DNA from: JAVBPP01 sp031549535
GTDB taxonomy: Bacteria; Bacillota; Clostridia; Oscillospirales; Acutalibacteraceae
Assembly: GCA_031549535.1 (NCBI GenBank)
Contig: JAVBPP010000014.1
Location: 1-12,320, forward strand
DNA: 12,320 nucleotides
Direction: 5' to 3'
Shown: positions 6,848-12,320 of the stretch, piece after piece
Numbering within the stretch: position 1 is the stretch's first letter
How the letters are laid out: the number at the start of each line of letters is the position of its first letter
The notes under the pieces: generated by a model
The model's input: only the letters and a program-made list of their open reading frames with translations
What the model was told of the DNA's origin: nothing
The model's database searches: none
Translations under genes and position numbers: made by a program

Positions 6848-6875
6848 TAACAACCGTTAGGATGGGGATGCTCAC

Positions 6876-9800
6876 ATGTTCAAGAGAATGGCGATTGTAA
6901 TCAGCATGCTTCTCATTGCCGCCGCTTCATTGCCTGTTTATGCACAAAAAAGCACAGCGCAACCCCTGCGCTTAAATTTTGTGAACAGCACAGATGCCAA
7001 TGTGTTTACCGAGCGCCTTGTGTATGAATTATTCAGGCGCATGGGCATAGAGGTCTCTGTTACGCTGATGAATATGGAGAGCGCAGTTGAGAGCGTAAAT
7101 GCGGGCATTTATGACGGCATCTGCTATCAGCCACAAAGCGTCGATAAAGAATATCTTAATTTGGTTGAAGTTCCCGTTTCGATTTGTGAGGTAAATCTGA
7201 TTGCAATTGCATTGCAGGATTCCACGCAGAAGTATAGCCTGTGGACCGATTTCGAGGGCAAGCAAGTAGGCTTTCTGCGCGGGAATGCAGTTCAAAAACA
7301 CCTGCCCGCGGATGTTAGGGCCTATGCCGCATACGACGGCTTGACCCTGCTGTATGACAGCCTGCGAAACGGGGCGTCTGACGTGATTCTGGTGACGGAT
7401 ACCTCCGGGAGGGAGCCGGGCAATTTGTTTTTGCCGGGCGACCTGAAGGAAGTTGGTCTCATAGAATCCGCGCCCGGTTCGATTTATCTAAATAAACAAT
7501 ATGCGCATTTGACGGATGAAGCAGCTCTTATTTTGAAAGAGATGGAGCTGGACGGCACAATGAATTTATTAAAGCAAATGAAGCCGTTGCAGAACAGGAC
7601 AAATAAAGTAGTGCTGCATTTATCCTCCTATTCAACCGAAATGGCATGGGAACAGAGCCTTCTGCAGGGAATTGGGGAGGTTTTAAACCAAAATGAAGAG
7701 ATATTCTTTCATAATATTTCCTTAAACGCATTTCGCAATACGGACATGACACTGCGGGAAAATGCGGCTCTTTCGGCAATCACGGTGGATTTTCTCCATT
7801 CGCCCCCCGATGCTGTCATCGTCTCGGATAATGAAGCAATTCAGTTTTTACTCAATAATTTTAATAATATACTGCCAAATAATATTCCGCTTATTTTTTG
7901 TGGCATCAATAACAGTGAGCTGGCGGCTTCGCAGCAATATGGAAAAAGCGTAAAGCTGCATGGCGTGGTAGAAAGCATTTCAGCCATTCAAACCGCGCGG
8001 CAGATGCTGGAGCTGTTCCCCGAAACGAAGCGCATTTTTGTTTTAAACGATGATACGCTGACCGGCCGCAGGTGGAAAAGCGAGATGCAGGTGCAGCTTG
8101 CACCCTTGCAGGATCGGGTAGCGATTGTGTATAACGAAAATCTGCCCTTTGAGAACATCTCGGAAACGATAGCGGGGCTGGGCAGCGACACGCTGGTTTT
8201 GTGTGGCTCCTACTTTTTGGACAGTGAAAACAGATATTTTTCGCAGGACGAGCTGCAAAGCAATTTAAAAAGGCTTTCGCCGGTTCCGGTCTTCGGCTTA
8301 CTCGGGAGTTCGCAGGGGCAGGGGCAGCTCGGCGGCAAGTATACGAACGGGCTTTTGCAGGGGGAAAAGGCAGCCGAAATGCTGGTAACGTTGTTAGAAG
8401 CACCGGGGAATTCGGTTCAGGATTATATTGAAACCGAAGCGGAAAACAACTGGATTTTTGATTATGACGTGATGCAGCAGTATGGCATTGGGGAAAACCG
8501 GCTCCCCCGGGGTGCGCAGCTGCTCCACAAGCCGCCCTCCCTGCGGGAATCGAATCCGGTTCTGTTTGCTGTTATCGCAGCCCTTTCTATCGCCGGTGCA
8601 ATTATCATTTTGCTGCTCATTTTCTTTGTTGCCATGCTGCGAAAGCGAAACAAACAATTGCTGGCGCTCAATCATGACTTAAGCAAATCACGCGATGAAA
8701 CCATGGCAGTGAAAAACCGTCTGCAAACCATTTTGGAAACTGCGCCCATCGCCTATTCCCTTTTGGTTGACGACGTTGTAGTGGAATCAAACCGCTATTA
8801 TGAAGAGCATATCGGCACAAGCAAGGGGCAAAAAAATGCGGATAAGCTGAAAGACAAGAGCCGATATCTGCGCTATATGGAGGAATGCCGCAAAAACGGA
8901 TTTGTTGGTGACATTTATTGGTGTGTGGAACAAAAAAATGGGCAGCCCACCAGATATTTATATAATATAGCGCTCACAGAATATGAGAGAAACCAGGCCA
9001 TTGTGTTGTGGGGCGTGGAGATTGAAAAACTGGAGCAGCAAAAAGACGCGCTGAATCGAGCCTACCACGATTTGCAGCAGGTAATCGAGAGCACGCCCAT
9101 GCCCATTGCCCTAATCTGCCCTGCCGAGGGCAGCTTCCTGTTTGCCAACAGCTCCTGGCGTAATCTTTTTGCGGTGCCGGAATCCGTGCTTTTGAGCCGG
9201 ATGAAGATGGAACAGGGTTGGATTTTATCCGCTTCACCCCTGGATAGCTTGTTTGAAGAGGCCATGGGCACGGAGGAGGTTTTGTGCAAAGAATGGGAAT
9301 TTGTAAGCTATGGCGGGGAGCCGTTTGATGCAGTTGTTTACTTGAAGAAAATTATTTACGACGGAAAGGAATGCCTGGTTGTCAACCACAAAGACCTGCG
9401 CGAGGAAAAAGCGCGGGAACAAATGCTGCTCAATGCGGCCGAAAAAGAGCGCGAGGCAAACCGCTTAAAGAGCCATTTTTTAATGAATATGAGCCACGAG
9501 ATACGAACGCCTATGAATGCCATTATCGGCATCACACAGCTGGCAAAGCCCACGGATGACGCGCAGCAGCTCTTTGACGCCATCCATCAAATCAGTAAAT
9601 CGGCCTCTGTTCTGCTCCACGTTATCAATGATGTGTTGGACCTCTCCCTTATTGAGGATGGAAGGATGGTTCTGCACCCGGAAACGGTACAGCTTTCAAA
9701 AGTGATTGCGGATGTGGACGCCGTGGTTGCCGTTTCTGCAGACGAGAAGAATATTAAAAGAAGCGCGTGCGCCGAGGAGCTTGTGAACGACAGCATATGC

Positions 9801-10601
9801 GTTGACCCCTCACGCTTGCAGCAGGTCTTAATTGCTCTTTACGCGAATGCCGTAAAATTCACAGGCAATGGCGGCAGCATATCACTGCAGGTGAAAGAGA
9901 CCGTGCTGGACGCGGAAACCTCCGAGTTTTTGTTCACAGTCAAGGACAATGGGAGCGGCATCGAAGCGGATAAAATGAGCCGCCTGTTTAAGCCCTTTGA
10001 GCAGGCGGATGACAGCATAACCCGCAAGCACGGGGGCGCGGGGCTGGGCTTGAGCATTGCAAAAAACATTGTTGAAATGATGGGCGGAACAATTTGGGCC
10101 GAAAGCGAGTTCGGTAAAGGGAGTACGTTCTATTTCACCATCGTGGTGCCGATAACCAAGGCGGCGCCACAGCCGGCAGAAGCCCCGGAACGTGAAGCGG
10201 AAGCGAAGGAGCTTGATTTTTCAGCCCTGCGCATCTTAGTGGTGGATGACATTGAAATCAACCGCATGATTGCAAGCGAACTGCTGGGCGAATTGGGAAT
10301 CGCGGTTGAAGAGGCCGAAAATGGCAGACAGGCCGCGGACATGGTGAAGGGCGCGCAGCCGGGCTACTACAACCTTGTATTTATGGATGTGCAAATGCCG
10401 GTGCTGGATGGTTGCAGCGCGGTAAAAGAAATCCGGGCACAGGGGCGAGAGGACTTAGCCACGCTGCCGATTGTGGCTATGACGGCAAATATTATGCCAG
10501 AGGATATCGAGATGATACTGCAGGCTGGGATGAACGGATATATCGGAAAGCCGGTTTTCATGGATCAAATGATTGACAAGCTTGCGCAATTGATACAATG
10601 A
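6876..10601 (+). CDS. Hybrid sensor histidine kinase with two extracytoplasmic solute-binding-like domains
   Basis: A 1241-residue membrane sensor. After a signal peptide (1-24, ending PVYAQ) comes a type-2 periplasmic-binding-like domain (about 30-235), then an ABC-sub_bind-like type-1 domain (about 240-545; PDAVIVSDNEA, IPLIFCGINN, TKRIFVLNDDTLTG). One transmembrane helix lies near 562-585, followed by two PAS-like regions (about 612-720 and 733-840). The kinase core has His874 in NMSHEIRTPMN, the N box around N991 (NAVKFTG), G1 at D1024 (DNGSGI) and G2 GGAGLGLSIAK. A C-terminal receiver carries D1124-D1125, phospho-acceptor D1171 in FMDVQMPVLDG, and K1225. Every catalytic residue looks intact. 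No output domain follows the receiver. The start has AGGATGGGG upstream. It probably senses one or two external small molecules. Ligands are not readable from the sequence. Confidence 0.93.
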   Translation: MFKRMAIVISMLLIAAASLPVYAQKSTAQPLRLNFVNSTDANVFTERLVYELFRRMGIEVSVTLMNMESAVESVNAGIYDGICYQPQSVDKEYLNLVEVPVSICEVNLIAIALQDSTQKYSLWTDFEGKQVGFLRGNAVQKHLPADVRAYAAYDGLTLLYDSLRNGASDVILVTDTSGREPGNLFLPGDLKEVGLIESAPGSIYLNKQYAHLTDEAALILKEMELDGTMNLLKQMKPLQNRTNKVVLHLSSYSTEMAWEQSLLQGIGEVLNQNEEIFFHNISLNAFRNTDMTLRENAALSAITVDFLHSPPDAVIVSDNEAIQFLLNNFNNILPNNIPLIFCGINNSELAASQQYGKSVKLHGVVESISAIQTARQMLELFPETKRIFVLNDDTLTGRRWKSEMQVQLAPLQDRVAIVYNENLPFENISETIAGLGSDTLVLCGSYFLDSENRYFSQDELQSNLKRLSPVPVFGLLGSSQGQGQLGGKYTNGLLQGEKAAEMLVTLLEAPGNSVQDYIETEAENNWIFDYDVMQQYGIGENRLPRGAQLLHKPPSLRESNPVLFAVIAALSIAGAIIILLLIFFVAMLRKRNKQLLALNHDLSKSRDETMAVKNRLQTILETAPIAYSLLVDDVVVESNRYYEEHIGTSKGQKNADKLKDKSRYLRYMEECRKNGFVGDIYWCVEQKNGQPTRYLYNIALTEYERNQAIVLWGVEIEKLEQQKDALNRAYHDLQQVIESTPMPIALICPAEGSFLFANSSWRNLFAVPESVLLSRMKMEQGWILSASPLDSLFEEAMGTEEVLCKEWEFVSYGGEPFDAVVYLKKIIYDGKECLVVNHKDLREEKAREQMLLNAAEKEREANRLKSHFLMNMSHEIRTPMNAIIGITQLAKPTDDAQQLFDAIHQISKSASVLLHVINDVLDLSLIEDGRMVLHPETVQLSKVIADVDAVVAVSADEKNIKRSACAEELVNDSICVDPSRLQQVLIALYANAVKFTGNGGSISLQVKETVLDAETSEFLFTVKDNGSGIEADKMSRLFKPFEQADDSITRKHGGAGLGLSIAKNIVEMMGGTIWAESEFGKGSTFYFTIVVPITKAAPQPAEAPEREAEAKELDFSALRILVVDDIEINRMIASELLGELGIAVEEAENGRQAADMVKGAQPGYYNLVFMDVQMPVLDGCSAVKEIRAQGREDLATLPIVAMTANIMPEDIEMILQAGMNGYIGKPVFMDQMIDKLAQLIQ

Positions 10602-10614
10602 GGGACGGAACTGG

Positions 10615-10750
10615 CTTTCGCAGTTTGCCGAGCTACCCCTTGCGAAGTAATACTATCCTCGAAAGCGTTAGGCACATATACTATATTATTGCTCCGCTGA
10701 AACCGCTCAAGAGTGGTTCTGCGCAATAAAAAAGGGTCATGTGCCTAACG
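10615..10750 (+). promoter_or_regulatory. Structured leader ahead of the HD-GYP gene
   Basis: A 12-base perfect inverted repeat, CGTTAGGCACAT (10666-10677) and ATGTGCCTAACG (10739-10750), is followed by GTGCTTTTTGTTT, so it resembles an intrinsic terminator. Its 61-base loop holds a second stem: ATTGC..GCAAT enclosing AACCGCTC-AA-GAGTGGTT. Upstream, CTTTCGCA (10615-10622) can pair either with TGCGAAG (10641-10647) or, more weakly, with CGAAAG (10660-10665), which are exclusive choices. This is riboswitch-like, but it matches no aptamer I recognise: I see no c-di-GMP-I core (GCAAACC). It may be an attenuator, or simply the kinase terminator. Confidence 0.5.
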
Positions 10751-10779
10751 GTGCTTTTTGTTTGAAGAGGGTGGGCTTG

Positions 10780-11676
10780 ATGTCATTCAATGAAATTGTC
10801 AGTGATTTATTTGCGATTGGGGGCGGCCTTCTTCTTGGCCTTTCGGCCATCAAGCACTATAAGCTTTATACAATGATTAAAAAACGTAGCTACCGGATGA
10901 AAAAGAAGGATACCCGCAGGCTGGTTTTGCAAGAAATTTTAAACTTCACTTTTTGCGGAAGCTATTTTGTCGGCATGTATCAAGCCCTTACAAATGAAGT
11001 CGACTGGCTGTTCTTTTTTGAGGGCGCAATGTTTTTCGCCTGCGCCATCTTTTTTTACCTCATGCTGAATCAGCAATATGACGCTGAGCGGACAATTCAA
11101 GACCACAAATTCCAAATCCTTCGCACGTTTGTCAACGCCATCGATAAAAAGGATGCATATACCAGAGGGCATTCACAGCATGTGCATAAAATTGTAAAAT
11201 TGCTATTTAAGCAACTGCCAACGCAAACGCAAAAGACCATCAATCTCTCAAAATTGCTTGATGCCGCGCTTTTGCATGACATTGGCAAAATCGGAATTAG
11301 TGAGACCATTCTCAAAAAAAAAGAACCCCTGACACATGAAGAATGGGACGAAATCCGCAACCACGTTGTCGAGGGAAAACAACTCCTGGATGACACATTT
11401 TTTACAGAAATCAGTCGGTGGATTTTTTTTCACCATGAGCGTGTTGACGGAAACGGCTACAACAAACTCCCCGGCGATATGATACCGATTGAGTCGCGTA
11501 TTATCGCGATAGCCGACACCTACTCAGCCATAACCACCAACCGCGAATACCGTAAGGCGGCGAGTTATGAGGAAGCAATTAAAATTATGCAAGATTGCGC
11601 AGGCTCACAGCTTGACGCAGGACTGATGAAGTATTTTCTGAAAATTCCCCGCGAGGATTTGCTGCCCGACACCTAA
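10780..11676 (+). CDS. Membrane-anchored HD-GYP domain protein
   Basis: A likely cyclic-di-GMP phosphodiesterase (298 residues). The N-terminal third holds about three hydrophobic segments (residues about 5-22, 52-70 and 78-100). The HD-GYP domain follows: His131 in RGHSQHVHKI, the His166-Asp167 pair in LLHDIGKIGI, His218-His219 in HHERVDGNGYN, and IIAIADTYSAITTNREYRKA. The metal-binding residues are kept. The GYP signature reads Gly-Tyr-Asn here (GYNKLPGD), so catalysis is likely but not certain. The ATG at 10780 was chosen because GAAGAGGGTGGG precedes it. A GTG at 10741 lies inside the leader stem and would add 13 residues. It follows the sensor kinase by 178 bases on the same strand, suggesting a functional link. 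Confidence 0.88.
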   Translation: MSFNEIVSDLFAIGGGLLLGLSAIKHYKLYTMIKKRSYRMKKKDTRRLVLQEILNFTFCGSYFVGMYQALTNEVDWLFFFEGAMFFACAIFFYLMLNQQYDAERTIQDHKFQILRTFVNAIDKKDAYTRGHSQHVHKIVKLLFKQLPTQTQKTINLSKLLDAALLHDIGKIGISETILKKKEPLTHEEWDEIRNHVVEGKQLLDDTFFTEISRWIFFHHERVDGNGYNKLPGDMIPIESRIIAIADTYSAITTNREYRKAASYEEAIKIMQDCAGSQLDAGLMKYFLKIPREDLLPDT

Positions 11677-11687
11677 CTGATTGGTAT

Positions 11688-11783
11688 AATACCGCCAAAT
11701 AAAAAAGAAGACGAAACTCAAATCGACAATCGCATGGAGAAAACGATTGTCGATTTTCGCATTTCTATCTTTTATTTGGTATA
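11688..11783 (+). terminator. Long hairpin terminator after the HD-GYP gene
   Basis: The inner 12-pair perfect stem is AATCGACAATCG (11721-11732) with CGATTGTCGATT (11744-11755), followed by TTCGCATTTCTATCTTTTATTT. An imperfect outer stem extends it: TACC..CCAAATAAAAAAG on the left and CTTTTATTTGGTATA on the right. It begins about 11 bases after the stop. The A-rich left and T-rich right arms suggest it could terminate in both directions, which suits its place between converging genes. Confidence 0.7.
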
Positions 11784-11802
11784 GGCCGCACCCCTTTCGC
11801 AT

Positions 11803-12112
11803 GAGACTCCCTGCGGGGACAGCTCCCTCGGCGAGGGAGGCCAGGATTGGCTGCCGAACGGCGTCGGCGGAATTCATGGGGCATATCGCGTAGGGTGCGC
11901 ACACCGGGCGCACCGTCGTTCCCGGTGGATGCCGTTTGCCAAGGGAACCGGCCTCGGGACGACGTGGGCGTCGTCCCTACGAATGCAACCCGACTGGCGT
12001 CGGCGGAATTCATGGGGCATATCGCGTAGGGTGCGGCTTCCTAGACGCACCGTCGTTCCCTTTGGATGCCGTTTGCCACAGGGAGCCGGCATCTACACAG
12101 GCAACCCGAATG
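11803..12112 (+). repeat. Mosaic dispersed repeat with a 136-bp tandem duplication
   Basis: The region starts with GAGACTCCCTGCGGGGACA and the hairpin CTCCCTCGGCGAGGGAG (11823-11839), the same module as near 1299-1330 in the opposite orientation. A unit beginning GCGTCGGCGGAATTC then occurs twice, at 11861 and 11997. Its first 39 bases are identical in both copies, and a GTCGTTCCC..GGATGCCGTTTGCC block follows. The second copy is shorter and runs to the stop codon of the DnaD gene. The longer stop-free frames here on both strands are by-products of the GC-rich repeat and not genes. Confidence 0.85.
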
Positions 12113-12114
12113 AC

Positions 12115-12320
12115 TTATGCCGGCTTCATCCGCTTTTTACTACTGTTTGGTGCAGGAGGAATATCGCGCTGAAACTGACACTCCCAATAGGCGTCCGCCG
12201 TTGCGATGCCGCGCTCGCGCAGGCGGCGGAACACGCCCCAGATATAGCTCAGCTTTTTCACCCCTGCGTTTGCCGCCGCTTCAAAGGCCTGGTCGAGCAG
12301 CTGAATATCATCGTCCGTCA
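12115..12320 (-). CDS. DnaD-domain protein, C-terminal fragment (runs off the window)
   Basis: Reading the minus strand from the window edge gives 67 residues before TAA at 12115-12117. The visible part, QLLDQAFEAAANAGVKKLSY then IWGVFRRLRERGIATADAYW, has the pattern of the end of the DnaD/DnaB replication-initiation domain: a helix, then a Tyr-Ile/Val-x-x-(Ile/Val) segment and a Gly-Ile-x-Thr turn. Such proteins help load the replicative helicase in Firmicutes, and many are phage or plasmid derived. The tail (PPAPNSSKKRMKPA) is basic and probably disordered. The N-terminal winged helix is outside the window. The gene converges on the HD-GYP gene, and the repeat array lies directly behind its stop codon. 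The family call rests on a short fragment. Confidence 0.65.
   Translation of the reverse strand, partial: TDDDIQLLDQAFEAAANAGVKKLSYIWGVFRRLRERGIATADAYWECQFQRDIPPAPNSSKKRMKPA

Noticed and set aside
6478..6900. 140-codon frame bridging the M18 gene and the kinase start
   Set aside because: It is an out-of-frame reading of the M18 3' end and the palindromic element, with no family-like sequence.
10602..10779. c-di-GMP-I (GEMM) riboswitch
   Set aside because: The context was suggestive, but I could not find the GCAAACC core or the paired tetraloop-receptor elements on the plus strand.
11861..12112. Possible CRISPR array
   Set aside because: Only two long (about 136 bp) units are present, similarity extends through much of the unit, and there are no short regular spacers or cas genes.
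11765..12172. Open frames of 60-82 codons on both strands
   Set aside because: They arise from the mosaic repeat. One plus-strand frame also crosses the real DnaD fragment on the other strand.

Overview
The window looks like chromosomal DNA of a Gram-positive anaerobe of the class Clostridia, probably near Oscillospiraceae/Ruminococcaceae. This is inferred from strong AAGGAGG-type ribosome binding sites, TTG starts, a compact housekeeping operon with 4-base ATGA overlaps, GC-rich codon use in the core genes, and many short GC-rich intergenic repeats. No 16S or other taxonomic marker is present, so the placement is tentative.

Layout. (1) 1-1245: an IS630-family insertion sequence on the minus strand, flanked by TA, sitting inside a GC-rich dispersed repeat. 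Its transposase is in two frames joined by a run of seven A. (2) 1246-1548: the rest of that repeat, then an extended -10 promoter. (3) 1549-6629: a plus-strand housekeeping operon: a DUF951 protein, release factor 1 (prfA), a long-form threonylcarbamoyl-AMP synthase, dephospho-CoA kinase (coaE), a membrane-anchored lytic transglycosylase and an M18 aminopeptidase. A 132-bp miniature inverted-repeat element has inserted exactly over the transglycosylase stop codon. (4) 6630-6875: a hairpin terminator and a second, different miniature palindromic element of about 156 bp. (5) 6876-11676: a signalling pair: a 1241-residue hybrid histidine kinase with two extracytoplasmic solute-binding-like domains, then a membrane-anchored HD-GYP protein preceded by a structured leader. 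(6) 11677-12114: a terminator and a tandem mosaic of the same dispersed repeat as at the left end. (7) 12115-12320: the C-terminal end of a DnaD-domain protein on the minus strand, running out of the window.

How it works together. The first operon joins translation termination, tRNA t6A synthesis, CoA synthesis, peptidoglycan turnover and peptide breakdown: ordinary housekeeping functions linked by co-transcription. The kinase probably senses one or two small solutes outside the cell. The adjacent HD-GYP protein suggests that cyclic-di-GMP is part of the response, but the kinase receiver domain has no DNA-binding or enzymatic output and no phosphotransfer partner is visible.

The most interesting material is the mobile and structured DNA. 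Two unrelated miniature elements and a modular repeat occupy almost every gap, and for two insertions the empty site can be reconstructed from the sequence. I found no clear new defence or biosynthetic system.
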